A stretch of DNA of 26,130 nucleotides from Candidatus Bathyarchaeota archaeon BA1 (GCA_001399805.1 LIHJ01000017.1:23952-50081), one strand, 5' to 3'. Shown: positions 8,459 through 17,406, counted from the stretch's first letter. The notes: generated from the sequence alone by a model not told the origin. Translations and numbers: made by a program.

Positions 8459-8677
8459 ACAGACGCTTTCCTTTTGTTAATGGCTAATCAGTCAATAGTT
8501 TCTTTAGAATTCAATACTCTGTGGCATCGCCATAGAAATAATAAATGTTTTATTTTAAAAATGCCGCTTATAAAACGGGAATTTATCTTCTTTATGGCGC
8601 TAGCAAGTTTTCATAATTACGACAATCTTTTTCAAGCAATAGTCTTGATTTAGAATGGGGAGAGGAGGGGAGAAATC

Positions 8678-10243
8678 ATGAGTAGGGTGTTTATTGATGG
8701 GGAAACCCTGACCATAGAGGATGTGGTCGCGGTAGCGCGTCATCATGCGGAGGTGGGGATTCCTCAAGGGGTTAGAGAGAGGGTGGAGAGGTGCAGGCGA
8801 GTCCTTGAGGAAATGGTGAAGGAAAAGAGGGTGATTTATGGCGTAACGACCGGATTTGGGGCCTTAGGCAGCGTAATTATCCCGTCAAGGAGCATCAAGG
8901 AGCTGCAGTCTAATCTGATTCGGAGCCATTCCATCGGTGTTGGAAGGCCGTTGGATAGGGATGTAACACGGGCATTGATGTTACTGCGGGCTAACACGTT
9001 AGCCAAAGGAAACTCCGGAATCAAATTAAAAACTCTCGAGACTTTGGTTCAAATGATCAACGCTGGGGTGCATCCCATCATCCCCGAAAAGGGTTCTGTG
9101 GGCGCCAGCGGCGATCTCGCCCCGCTATCTCATATGGCATTGGTGATGATGGGTGAAGGTGAAGCAGAGCATAAGGGAGAGATAATGGGTGGAGGGGAGG
9201 CGATGGAAAGGGCTGGGATCAGTCGGGTCGAATTCGACTTCAAGGAGGGCCTGGCCTTAAACAACGGCACTCAATTCATGACGGCGATCGGAGCTTTAGC
9301 AGTCTATGATGCGGAAAAGCTGATCAAGACCGCTGAAATCGCCACAGCCATGAGCCTTGAGGCGTTATGTGGAATATCGGATGCGTTAGATGAAAGAATT
9401 CATCGAGTGCGGCCTCACCCGGGTCAGGTTATGAGCGCGCGGAACATATCTTTGTTGACGGCGGGAAGCAAGATGGTCAAATCGGGGAAGGAGGTTGCGG
9501 AAGAGCATGGAATGAGGCCGCCTCATGATCCATACTGTTTAAGATGTGCCCCCCAAGTTTTGGGCGCGGTGAGGGATGCCATCGCTTATGCGAGGAGGGT
9601 GTTAGAGATAGAGATTAATTCGGCCACGGACAACCCGCTAATCTTTGTGGAAAATGGGGATTGTTTGTCGGGCGGGAACTTTCATGGTCAACCAATATCG
9701 GTTGCCATGGACATGCTGGCGATTGCGCTAACGGTGGTCGGTAACCTTTCCGAGAGGAGGGTTGCAAGGCTCATCGATGAAAACTTGAGCGGGGGGTTGC
9801 CCGCCTTCCTGATTCATAGGGAGGTGGATAGGGGGATACATAGCGGCTTCATGTCCGCCCAAATCACAGCAGCCTCTTTGGCCTCAGAAAATAAAGCCTT
9901 GGCGCATCCTGCAAGCGTGGACTCGATCCCTACTTCCGCAAACTTCGAGGACTTTGTGAGCATGGGACCCATCGCCGCAAGGAAGGCAATGGAGATCCTT
10001 CGAAACGTGGAGCATATTGTGGCCATCGAATTATTATGTGCGGCTCAGGGCATCGATCTTCGGGGCTCGGAAGGGCTTGGGAAGGGAACAAAAGCAGCCT
10101 ATTCCATGGTAAGAAAGAGGGTGCCCATGTTGAAGGAGGATAGGACGTTGTTGAAGGATGTTGAAGCAGTGGTTAAATTAATTCGAGGTAGTGGGCTCAT
10201 AGAGGCTGTGGAAGGGGCGTTAATGGCAGAGACTATGGCGTAA
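8678..10243 (+). CDS. hutH: Histidine ammonia-lyase
   Basis: First step of histidine degradation: non-oxidative removal of ammonia from L-histidine to give trans-urocanate (EC 4.3.1.3). The MIO cofactor triad Ala143-Ser144-Gly145 lies in GSVGASGDLAPLSHMAL. Also seen: YGVTTGFGALGSV with the catalytic Tyr, the LNNGTQ motif, a SATDNPLIF segment and a QFGH-region equivalent (GGNFHGQPISVAMDML). 521 residues is family-typical. GGAGAGGAGGGGAG just upstream of ATG 8678 is a strong ribosome site. It is on the plus strand, separated from ftcd-hutI by hutU and three unrelated genes, so it is transcribed alone. Confidence 0.96.
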   Translation: MSRVFIDGETLTIEDVVAVARHHAEVGIPQGVRERVERCRRVLEEMVKEKRVIYGVTTGFGALGSVIIPSRSIKELQSNLIRSHSIGVGRPLDRDVTRALMLLRANTLAKGNSGIKLKTLETLVQMINAGVHPIIPEKGSVGASGDLAPLSHMALVMMGEGEAEHKGEIMGGGEAMERAGISRVEFDFKEGLALNNGTQFMTAIGALAVYDAEKLIKTAEIATAMSLEALCGISDALDERIHRVRPHPGQVMSARNISLLTAGSKMVKSGKEVAEEHGMRPPHDPYCLRCAPQVLGAVRDAIAYARRVLEIEINSATDNPLIFVENGDCLSGGNFHGQPISVAMDMLAIALTVVGNLSERRVARLIDENLSGGLPAFLIHREVDRGIHSGFMSAQITAASLASENKALAHPASVDSIPTSANFEDFVSMGPIAARKAMEILRNVEHIVAIELLCAAQGIDLRGSEGLGKGTKAAYSMVRKRVPMLKEDRTLLKDVEAVVKLIRGSGLIEAVEGALMAETMA

Positions 10244-10360
10244 GTGGACGTTAAACAAGGTCGAGTCAGCCGTGTGGCCCATCTTACACTTTTTTAGTCC
10301 TATACTTAACTGATATCCTGGATAGGATGTAGAAAAGAGGTTGCTCAAAATCTCCATTAA

Positions 10361-11094
10361 TTATGTCAGTTCTTGTAGCGCCCTTAGGCGCTTCACGATG
10401 TTGGGATGAGTGAAAAAGAGCTCCGCTATTCGATCCAACGCGGTCACTTCTCTTCTAAGGACTTCCTCCACAAGCCTTTGGTCCGCCATTGGCGCTCTTA
10501 TGCGGGCTATGGCCACGGTATCTGCCTCTGCATGGCCTGGGTCCGCTATGAAGAGGGTCTTAAGGGAGTTGAAGCCGCTCACTTTTGGGTGTATCCTCCT
10601 CATCCTTCCAGCAAAGTATTGTACTTTGGCTAGGCTTCGGAGAGTTTTCGGCTCCCCTCCTCGACGGTGGTGGCACTATGGTGGTCGGCGAAGTGTTCGC
10701 GTAGTCGGCTTAGGTATAGGGTGAACATGGTGAGGACCCAGTAGAGGAGCAAGCTTGCCATGCCAATGAGGGCGGCTCCTCCTCCACCTCTTTCATCTCT
10801 TCTCCCATAGTAGGAGGACATGAGCATGGAGTATCCGATGTAGTAGAAGAGGGCGGGTAGGATGGAGACGAACATCATCACTTGCACATCTCTATGTTTT
10901 AGGTGGCCTAACTCATGGCCAATAACGGCCTCCACTTCCTCATCCTCCAGTGCTTTTAATAGTTCGGTTGTGACTGCCACCCTGCTTCCTGCTATGAGTG
11001 AGCCGTAGGCGAAGGCGTTGGGCATGGGGATGTGGGCCAGCATAACTCTCGGCATGTTAATGCCACTTTTTCTGCTTTGATCGTCCTTATGTTC
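10361..11094 (-). pseudogene. htpX: HtpX-like M48 metalloprotease, N-terminally truncated and frameshifted
   Basis: The frame from 11094 down encodes SGINMPRVMLAHIP, PNAFAYGS, the zinc motif HELGH in EAVIGHELGHLKHRDV, two membrane segments and the third-ligand region REHFADHHSATTV, then stops at 10630. The continuation AKVQYFAGRMRRIHPKV is in the next frame and ends LFFTHPNIVKRLRALQEL at 10361. A single missing base near 10631-10636 joins them as SEALAKVQYFAG. The family usually has about 100 more residues with two membrane helices at the N-terminus. Here the frame is closed upstream by a stop beside 11094, where an unrelated plus-strand ORF begins. HtpX proteases degrade damaged membrane proteins; this copy is probably dead. 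Confidence 0.82.
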
Positions 11095-11412
11095 TTAAAA
11101 CTCTTTCGTGTCATACCATGGTCGCCAGAATATGAGCTGGTCAACGTGGTCTTCACAATTATTGGAGTTGCCTTAATGATAATCACAGGCTTCCAAGAAT
11201 GGTTACGTTCAAGGTTTGGAAACCTCGAGGACACAATCGAGAGGCTGACCAATACTATTCAAAACCTAGATAAGCGTTTCACGATACTGGAGACTAAACT
11301 TGAATCGGTTCAATTGATAGAACGAGTACCAAGACTTGAGGAAAAGCTTGAAAAAAGAAAGGAAAAACCATGGGTTAACGGCTTCCTTATAGAAAACCTC
11401 TTTCGGCACTGA
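11089..11412 (+). CDS. Hypothetical protein with one membrane segment and coiled coil
   Basis: From ATG 11089 the product is about 107 residues: MFLKLFRVIPWSPEYELVNV, a hydrophobic helix (VVFTIIGVALMIITGF), then a long heptad stretch from RFGNLEDTIERLTNTIQNLD through EKLEKRKEK. The frame is open further up to 11032, but that part overlaps the htpX remnant antisense and lacks coding character. Membrane anchor plus coiled coil suggests a small scaffold or an accessory protein of unknown role. No strong ribosome site precedes it. Its start lies at the exact edge of the truncated htpX, so it may have been placed there by a rearrangement. Confidence 0.55.
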   Translation: MFLKLFRVIPWSPEYELVNVVFTIIGVALMIITGFQEWLRSRFGNLEDTIERLTNTIQNLDKRFTILETKLESVQLIERVPRLEEKLEKRKEKPWVNGFLIENLFRH

Positions 11413-11841
11413 GACATATTCTTCATAATAGGTGTTCTACGTCTCCCCCAAAAGGACCCATCTTTAAACCCTTAATTCAACCATTAAAAACGGTGAACCC
11501 TGCTAGTTAATAAAGAAAATTTTTATCCCCTAAACCCCTAAGAGTTAACAGAACCTATTATGTTATTTTGTGCTTTGATTCCCTTTCTTGGGAAGAAGAG
11601 CCTTCATTTTCTTCCGGCCTTTCTTTCACGATTCCAGCTTTCTATGTTGAGCTGATGTAGTTTTTTATAGGGGATATCGCATTGTTAAAGTTGTTTTTCG
11701 CTGGCTTATGAGTTCTAGGCTTAAACAGATTTTAATTTTTCTGCCTAGCATTTCCCTTTGCTGCATTTTCCCCTGCAGCCCTGCTTCCCTTCAACATGGA
11801 ATAAAATACTTAACTAAAACTTTATCAAGATGATCACTAAG
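11413..11841. other. 429-bp intergenic region
   Basis: AT-rich sequence between convergent genes (the coiled-coil ORF and FAU-1). There are several short A/T tracts, and I see no RNA gene, repeat or gene remnant. Confidence 0.4.
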
Positions 11842-13254
11842 CTAAGGGGATAGTCCCTTTATGATTTCTTGCAGTTTCTCTTTCACAATCCTAACCAATT
11901 TTTCGGTGACAAGCCCCTCTAACACAGCTTTTTCTAGCTTCTCCTCGTCCAACGTCTTGACTCCGCCATCTGGCCAGATGCAAATGTCCACTTCAAGGTC
12001 CAAGTAGCGAATCCCATAGGGGTATAGTTCTATGGGTGTGTTTAGGTTGATGTAGGTTCCCTTATATTGTCCATCCCTCGAGAAGTACTTGGTTTTGAAG
12101 TGCCAGTCACCTATCCTGGCCTCGGTGATGGCCTGGTCGCCCGGCTCCTTACGAGTTTTAAGCCCATTATAGGTGCCTTCCCTTTTAAAAACCCTGGAAA
12201 ACCGAATCATGGATTGGTCATGATCATAGTCTTCCACCAAGGCCTTCCCTAGGTGGAAAACCCTCCCGTTGAGTTTCACATGCTCGATCTGTATCGTGGT
12301 CCCAATGGTTGGGTACTCCGCCTCGATGGTTTGTTGGAAAAGCTCCTCCACTTCGCCTCGACTGTAGCCCTTTTCCAGCAGCCTCTCTGCCATCTCAAGG
12401 GCTGAGGAGACCCTATCCCCGCAAGCCTTGTAGTAATGGTGCCCATCGATGGTTGGGACAACAGACCCCCGAACCTCATCTAACTTCCTCTTGGATGGAG
12501 CGGGGAACTCCACGTCCATGAGATGGTTCCCCTCCCACAACATTGCAGGGGCCTCCACATGCCTAGCCCTCTCCATGATGGCTTCACCCTCCTTCACGAG
12601 GCAGGCTATTTCTTCTTTTAATATATCAGGCGGCTGGTCCGCCGATGCGGTGCGCCAAAGAATGCCCCAGTTGGCAGGAGCCAATTTCTCCCCCAGCTGA
12701 TACAGTCGAGACCGACTCTCCCAGTTTCGAATCCTTCGGCTCACCTTCACTTGACGACCTGGTATCAAGATGGCGTACTTGCCGGGGATCTTGATTCCCG
12801 TGGTTAAGGCGGGTTCCCGAGCCCCTATCCTCCTCCTATCCACCTGAACGACCAGCTGCCTCAGGTTAGGGCCGGGGATCTCCTCCTCAGCCACTCTGCC
12901 TACCGCTGGTCCGATGTCCACTAATATGGAGTGGGTTGGGGGGTCCAGCCCCTTTACCAATCCTTTGTAGGTTCCGTCGACTGTGACTGCCCACTTTCTG
13001 ACGATGACATCGTCGAGGCACGACTGAAGGATGGATTTGAAGGCGTTGATGCAATCCGCTTTTCCCAAGGCTCGGACCCCTTGCAGATCACGGCGATCAT
13101 TCACATCAAGATCAGGTGACTCTTCGCGCTCCTCCAACCCGAACCGTTCCTTTATGGTGACTGAAGGCTGAACGACGTCGAAGCCATGATCGAGAAGAAG
13201 CTTTGTTAATGCAGTGGAGTAGATGCCTCTGATTCTAACTTTAAAGTTCTCCAA
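11842..13254 (-). CDS. RNA-binding protein / probable ribonuclease FAU-1 (DUF402)
   Basis: A 470-residue protein matching archaeal FAU-1. The N-terminus (VRIRGIYSTALTKLLLDHGF) resembles the start of this family and of RNase E/G, followed by an S1-like region (about 80-140, KGLVKGLDPPTHSILVDIGP). The C-terminal DUF402 domain (about 340-450) holds GDWHFKTKYFSRDGQYKGTY, INLNTPIELYPYGIRYLDLE and DICIWPDG. FAU-1 proteins bind AU-rich RNA and have been linked to rRNA processing; that activity is assigned here by family only. The start is TTG 13252-13254 with a weak upstream ribosome site; ATATAGGATATC-type AT-rich sequence further up (13286-13300) may hold the promoter. Confidence 0.85.
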   Translation of the reverse strand: MENFKVRIRGIYSTALTKLLLDHGFDVVQPSVTIKERFGLEEREESPDLDVNDRRDLQGVRALGKADCINAFKSILQSCLDDVIVRKWAVTVDGTYKGLVKGLDPPTHSILVDIGPAVGRVAEEEIPGPNLRQLVVQVDRRRIGAREPALTTGIKIPGKYAILIPGRQVKVSRRIRNWESRSRLYQLGEKLAPANWGILWRTASADQPPDILKEEIACLVKEGEAIMERARHVEAPAMLWEGNHLMDVEFPAPSKRKLDEVRGSVVPTIDGHHYYKACGDRVSSALEMAERLLEKGYSRGEVEELFQQTIEAEYPTIGTTIQIEHVKLNGRVFHLGKALVEDYDHDQSMIRFSRVFKREGTYNGLKTRKEPGDQAITEARIGDWHFKTKYFSRDGQYKGTYINLNTPIELYPYGIRYLDLEVDICIWPDGGVKTLDEEKLEKAVLEGLVTEKLVRIVKEKLQEIIKGLSP

Positions 13255-13406
13255 GTGGGCTATCCTACACCTTTATTTTTGAGATATAGGATATCGAGTC
13301 TATCTATAAATGGTTTAGCTTAGGAATGATATAGAAGTTAAATGAGTGGGAAATTAGAATGGTGTAAGGCATGTTGGCCAAACACGGCGTCTTTCAGAGA
13401 GCTTCT

Positions 13407-13619
13407 TTAAGCCTTTTCGATGCCTTTCAGTACGTCCTCGACTAGTTTGACTTGTCGGATTTCAACGTTGTTCCAGAAGGCGAAGCGCGCGCGTTTTCTT
13501 CTACCCAGATCATCCAGCTTTTTCATCCATGTACCTCTAACATAAATTGCCCCAACGCCTTGCTCAACAATTGCTTCTATGCCGACTTTGCGTTTCTCTC
13601 TCTTCTTATTATGAGACAT
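13407..13619 (-). CDS. Small basic protein, 70 aa, unknown family
   Basis: MSHNKKREKRKVGIEAIVEQ starts a compact basic protein with a plausible alpha/beta pattern (GVGAIYVRGTWMKKLDDL, RARFAFWNNVEIRQVKLVED). I do not recognise it. Its ATG at 13617-13619 lies inside a perfect palindrome (13611-13629), which suggests that expression is controlled at the start site. It stands alone between FAU-1 and rtcA on the same strand. Confidence 0.5.
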   Translation of the reverse strand: MSHNKKREKRKVGIEAIVEQGVGAIYVRGTWMKKLDDLGRRKRARFAFWNNVEIRQVKLVEDVLKGIEKA

Positions 13620-13629
13620 ATCGTCTCAT
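13611..13629. promoter_or_regulatory. 19-bp palindrome over a start codon (possible operator)
   Basis: ATGAGAC at 13611-13617 and GTCTCAT at 13623-13629 form a perfect 7-bp inverted repeat around ATATC, overlapping the start codon of the 13619 gene. A second perfect pair, ATCTGAT (13638-13644) and ATCAGAT (13658-13664), lies just upstream. Both fit dimeric regulator sites or small hairpins; which one is not decidable here. Confidence 0.42.
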
Positions 13630-13788
13630 TGTATCATATCTGATCTTTATTATGTAAATCAGATGGAATGGGTTACCGTCTATCATTATGATAACTCTAT
13701 TTTATGACATCGAAGCTATAAGAGTGCTCTTTAAGGGAGATAAGAATCAATTTGGACAGAAATGGGACAGCTAATCCATCATCCCCCG

Positions 13789-14829
13789 TCAAGGCCCAAA
13801 TTTTTCCACCCGGTAGAGGTTCCCTACCCTCGTAACGTGAAACTTCACGCCCAGAATCTCTTGAGCCAACCACACGTTAGTGTCCAAATGATCTGTTATG
13901 GTTCGGGTCAGATAAGCAGAGTTGCCGTCAGCCAGAGCCGCATAGGGAACCAGCATGTCAGCGAGGTGCACGTCCACCGTGGCTTGCGTCTCCAACTCCC
14001 TAACGAGGTTTTCAGCCGCTTCCTTACCCACCACCTCGCTGGGCTTACGAAGCTCACCGATGGCGTCCCCTCCCAGCAGAGCGCCCGCGTCGCTTTTTGC
14101 CCATAACACCAGGGAGCTACCCTTCTGAAGTGGATTCGACATGTCGTTGACCACCTGAACCTTTGCCTCATAGCCATGAGCCCCGAGATATTCATTGGCT
14201 GCTTTTGCTTGTCGTTCCGCGACCCTTCGATCCGCTAGGAAGGTGCACACAGAGACGCCGCATAGTTCTTCTATGGTTCCAAAGTTCTCAAGGCGTAATG
14301 GAATAAGTCCCTGGCAAGGCTGAACCTCTAGGGAAACTTCACCCATGCCCTTTGGGTAGTATCCGTACTTTTGGATGGTCAGGGAGGCTCTCAAGCCCAT
14401 CCTCTCCAACATGAAAAGAAGCACGTGCTTCAGATAGTTTATGGTGGGCGCATTACGGACGTCGGTGCCACCCCTAACCACATGGAGGCGTACAGCCCGT
14501 TTAGCGAACACGCAAAGAGGAAGAATGGTTAACAACAGCATCGGAATGCTGCCCGCGGTGCCAATCTCAGCCCGGATTTCCCCGCCTATAACCCCACTGG
14601 GCTTGAACCAAAGCTCTCGGGAACCCAGCGCAGCACCCCTGAGTTCCGCGTTGCAGAGTTTTGCGGCCGTGAGCACGGCCTCTAAATGTTGAGGACGTAA
14701 ACCCGGCTCGCTGCGTTTTTGACGGATGTTGTAGAGATGCAGTGGCTCACCAAGGATGCCAGCTAAGGCAATGGATAGCCGTAGAATCGTGCCGCTGCCA
14801 CTTTTTTGGCTGCCGTCAATTTCTAACAC
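13789..14829 (-). CDS. rtcA: RNA 3'-terminal phosphate cyclase
   Basis: Converts RNA 3'-phosphate ends to 2',3'-cyclic phosphates with ATP, through an adenylated histidine (EC 6.5.1.4). Seen: RPQHLEAVLTAAKL (45-58), the IGTAGSIPMLLLTILPLC block, a GGTDVRNAPTINYL segment, KYGYYPKGMGEVSLEV, and VDVHLADMLVPYAALADG with His288 as the expected nucleophile. Length 346 is normal. The nucleotide-binding N-terminus is unusual: it reads DGSQKSGSGTILR where most members have DGS.GEGGGQILR. The start is GTG 14827-14829 with GAGGTTC upstream. A divergent gene begins at 14955. Confidence 0.9.
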   Translation of the reverse strand: MLEIDGSQKSGSGTILRLSIALAGILGEPLHLYNIRQKRSEPGLRPQHLEAVLTAAKLCNAELRGAALGSRELWFKPSGVIGGEIRAEIGTAGSIPMLLLTILPLCVFAKRAVRLHVVRGGTDVRNAPTINYLKHVLLFMLERMGLRASLTIQKYGYYPKGMGEVSLEVQPCQGLIPLRLENFGTIEELCGVSVCTFLADRRVAERQAKAANEYLGAHGYEAKVQVVNDMSNPLQKGSSLVLWAKSDAGALLGGDAIGELRKPSEVVGKEAAENLVRELETQATVDVHLADMLVPYAALADGNSAYLTRTITDHLDTNVWLAQEILGVKFHVTRVGNLYRVEKFGP

Positions 14830-14954
14830 TTTTGAACCTCTAAATTTATCATCTTTGATTATTCGAAGGATCCTCTTTTATGTTACGATACACTGTAGCA
14901 TAAAGCAAATGAGAGTCATATAAAATAGTTATGATTGAGGGTGAAGGTGAGCTC

Positions 14955-15317
14955 ATGAGCGAAAAGAAGCCAAGTTTAGAAGACCTGCTGCAGCGAATAG
15001 ACATGCTCCTCGACGTCCTGAACACAATCTCTGGTGACCTCATGGAGATCTCGAAGGCGCTGAAGGCCATGGGTGTCCCAGCCGCCTTGCCCACCGAGAT
15101 GATGCGAACAATCGAGGATGTTCAGGCTCTATTTCCCAAGGATTTGGGAGACATGCTCACCTTTGAAGAGGTGGAAAGGTACATCATAATCAAGCCACGT
15201 CAATACTTGGGGTCAGAGAACTTCTCGAAAATCGCTTCCATCATCCGCAGCGCCGGAGGAGAATACATCAGCGCGGGGAGGGAGTCGCATTTTCGGGTTC
15301 CTCGGGCAATAAGGTAA
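14955..15317 (+). CDS. Conserved-looking archaeal protein of unknown function, 120 aa
   Basis: The N-terminal half is a helical, coiled-coil-like stretch (SLEDLLQRIDMLLDVLNTIS, then GDLMEISKALKAMG). The C-terminal half (from about FEEVERYIIIKPRQYLG) ends in a compact basic domain, KIASIIRSAGGEYISAGRES, then HFRVPR, which looks like a nucleic-acid-contacting module. ATG 14955 is preferred over the in-frame 14931 because GGTGA lies directly upstream. It is divergent from rtcA with a 125-bp shared promoter region. I cannot name the family. Confidence 0.7.
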   Translation: MSEKKPSLEDLLQRIDMLLDVLNTISGDLMEISKALKAMGVPAALPTEMMRTIEDVQALFPKDLGDMLTFEEVERYIIIKPRQYLGSENFSKIASIIRSAGGEYISAGRESHFRVPRAIR

Positions 15318-15393
15318 GGCAGAAGGCTGAACCAGTTCGATGAGGAATTAGGTCTCAAACGAGGTTGTCAATGCGACAAAGGTTCCTATGCAA

Positions 15394-16185
15394 CTAAGCA
15401 GCGAGAACCTTTGATAAGCTTCGTAACGCTTTTGTGCTGTGGTGTAGCTGTATTTTTATGGGAGTGATGGAGATGCACCCCTCCCTCTTAACGGCATGTA
15501 TGTCGGTTCCCTGCTCATCATCAGGGTAGCTGGACAATTTCCAACCCCTAATCGCATACCCGCCCCTCTGCCCCGTGTAAATGTCATGGTATCCCACATA
15601 AGATAGGCTTGTAACCCTAACCCTTTTCGCATCAGCGTTCTCTGGCACATTGATGGAAATGATGTCCACGTCCGGGGGCATCCCGTTTTTTAGCACGTAT
15701 TCCACGGCTTTTTGAGCAAGGTTGGCGGTAAACTCCAGCTCCTCCAACGTAACCATAGCCTTCCCCTCTTTCTGCTCGGTGATTTCTCGCATACAATAAG
15801 AAACAGCTATGGCAGGCACCCGATGGATGGCGGCCTCCAACGCCGCACCTAGCGTGCCAGAATTGAGTAGGTCATCTATTCCGAGGTTAGGACCAAGGTT
15901 TATCCCAGCCACAAGTAGGTCTGGTGGGCGTTTCAGGATCTTGTTTACGGCTAGAAGGAAGGCGTCGGCGGGCGTACCCGTTATTGCGTATGCTTTTGAG
16001 CCGTCGCTAAGCCTTGTCTTCACTATTTTTATGCACTTGGAGGTGGTCAGGGCCTTTCCAATCCCACTCCGCTCCTCTCTCGGGGCGACAACAACCAAAT
16101 CACCCAGCCTCTCCAAACGCTTCTTTAGGGCGATTAAGCCAACGGAACGTATTCCATCGTCGTTGATCAATAAGATGGTGGGCAT
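15394..16185 (-). CDS. surE: 5'/3'-nucleotidase SurE
   Basis: A metal-dependent phosphatase acting on nucleoside monophosphates (EC 3.1.3.5). The N-terminus PTILLINDDGIRSVGLIAL gives the Asp-Asp metal pair. Next come VVAPREERSGIGKALT with the conserved Ser, ITGTPADAFLLA, and VAGINLGPNLGIDDLLNSGT with the conserved Asn and the usual 'SGT' turn. The frame is open to 16215, but the ATG at 16183-16185 gives the standard start (MPTILLINDDG) and has GAGTGG upstream; the ten extra residues do not fit the family. About 263 residues is normal. It stands alone on the minus strand. Confidence 0.92.
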   Translation of the reverse strand: MPTILLINDDGIRSVGLIALKKRLERLGDLVVVAPREERSGIGKALTTSKCIKIVKTRLSDGSKAYAITGTPADAFLLAVNKILKRPPDLLVAGINLGPNLGIDDLLNSGTLGAALEAAIHRVPAIAVSYCMREITEQKEGKAMVTLEELEFTANLAQKAVEYVLKNGMPPDVDIISINVPENADAKRVRVTSLSYVGYHDIYTGQRGGYAIRGWKLSSYPDDEQGTDIHAVKREGCISITPIKIQLHHSTKALRSLSKVLAA

Positions 16186-16388
16186 GTGAATCCACTCGTA
16201 GGATTGAATTTTCATGTCCTGCTTGAAAATAAACGTTTATGTTCAGGGTTGACTCCCGCGCCAATATCTATAGCGTATCCTAAAATTTTGAATTCCCCTG
16301 CATAATTTTCGCAGAAAACTGCAAGGCTCGTTACCTTTGTCGCCAGGGCTCTAACCTCAATGGCTTCGCTTAACCTCTTTTATCACCG

Positions 16389-16724
16389 TCAGGGTGCCCT
16401 CTTGAATCTGATGGCTTGACCTGATAGCTCCAATTCATAAATCTGATTCACGTCAAAGTCGATGCCCAGCTCCTCATACTCCTGCTCTGTCAAGAACAGG
16501 ATGATTTTTGGGAGGGCAAATTGGGCTTGTGTGGTGAACATGGGCAATTGTTGTTGCAGCGCCTGAACCACATCCTGAACGATCCGGGCTTCCTCCGTTG
16601 GGGGCCTGATCGCAAACCTTGGGATCACACGTTCCTCAATCAATTCAATCCGCTTTCCAAGGTTTCCCTCAGGGTCCCGTATGGACTCGATTCGCTGAAC
16701 CCTCACCCGCATCACAACCATCAC
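16389..16724 (-). CDS. Conserved archaeal protein, possibly arcadin-1 family
   Basis: 111 residues: an N-terminal strand-rich segment (RVRVQRIESIRDPEGNLGKR, IELIEERVIPRF), a Gln-rich helix (VVQALQQQLPMF) and the C-terminal block LPKIILFLTEQEYEELGIDF, then VNQIYELELSGQAIRFKR. The pattern resembles small archaeal proteins annotated as arcadin-1, which accompany crenactin. No actin gene is nearby and I assign it from memory of the pattern only. Several Met codons sit at the start; the second or third may be the real one. Confidence 0.55.
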   Translation of the reverse strand: MMVVMRVRVQRIESIRDPEGNLGKRIELIEERVIPRFAIRPPTEEARIVQDVVQALQQQLPMFTTQAQFALPKIILFLTEQEYEELGIDFDVNQIYELELSGQAIRFKRAP

Positions 16725-17046
16725 TTCTGTCAGAAGTTTGTTAAGTCAAAGGATTTATACGTTTTCTATGATTAAACGCTTTCGTCGACTAAAAACCTGT
16801 GTCAGTTGGTTTATTGTGCAGTAATAAAATGGTTGATAAAGTCATGAAGACCAAATAGCTTTCTTGCTATTCTTTTTAAACATTTCATTGAATTTTCTGT
16901 TTTTGTTCAAAAATCATGGTTGGCGAAGGAATTTTTGTTAGTTTTATTAAAAGATTTCGTCTCCTTAAGTTTGAAGGGTTGTTTTCTTCATCTCTTTGAC
17001 GCATTAAAGTTTTTGTGTTATGAGCATCTTAACATAAAATTAGATA
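16725..17046. other. 322-bp AT-rich intergenic region
   Basis: Divergent promoter space between the 16724 and 17068 genes, with many T-runs. I see no RNA gene or repeat. Confidence 0.4.
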
Positions 17047-17067
17047 GTGCGAATCGTTGGGGGCATT

Positions 17068-17406
17068 ATGAAAACTAGTGATTTGAAGAGTATGGTTGAG
17101 GTGTTGCGTGATTTAGGGTTAAGTTATGAAGAGGCCCTTGATGCGATGAGTGGGGTTGCCATGGAAATGCGCTCTTTAAGGAGGTTGTGGAGGTTGGGGA
17201 ACGACACAACACTGATCAAACTGGGCTTAGCCCTGATAGCCTTTTCAGAACCCATCGTAAGCGATGTCATAGGCGCCATGTTGGTCTCAGCGGGCATCCT
17301 CCAAATCAAAATGAGACGTTCAACCCTCTACATAGACGACGTACACAACACCTTTCAAGTGATGTTTAGGGAATTACAGACAATCAAGCATGGATTAGGG
17401 CAGTAA
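17068..17406 (+). CDS. Hypothetical membrane-associated protein, 112 aa
   Basis: From ATG 17068: an N-terminal amphipathic part (MKTSDLKSMVEVLRDLGLSY), then a hydrophobic hairpin (LIKLGLALIAFSEPIVSDVI, then GAMLVSAGILQI) and a C-terminal helix (DDVHNTFQVMFRELQTIKHG). A GTG at 17047 in the same frame would add seven residues. The codon pattern looks genuine but I do not recognise the family. It is followed after 47 nt by the endonuclease gene on the same strand and may be co-transcribed with it. Confidence 0.62.
   Translation: MKTSDLKSMVEVLRDLGLSYEEALDAMSGVAMEMRSLRRLWRLGNDTTLIKLGLALIAFSEPIVSDVIGAMLVSAGILQIKMRRSTLYIDDVHNTFQVMFRELQTIKHGLGQ

Noticed and set aside
12309..12700. Short plus-strand ORFs inside the FAU-1 gene
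   Set aside because: Pro/Ser/Arg-rich shadows of an intact conserved gene.
13762..14106. Plus-strand ORF of 114 aa at the end of rtcA
   Set aside because: Antisense to the conserved C-terminal part of RtcA, with low-complexity composition.
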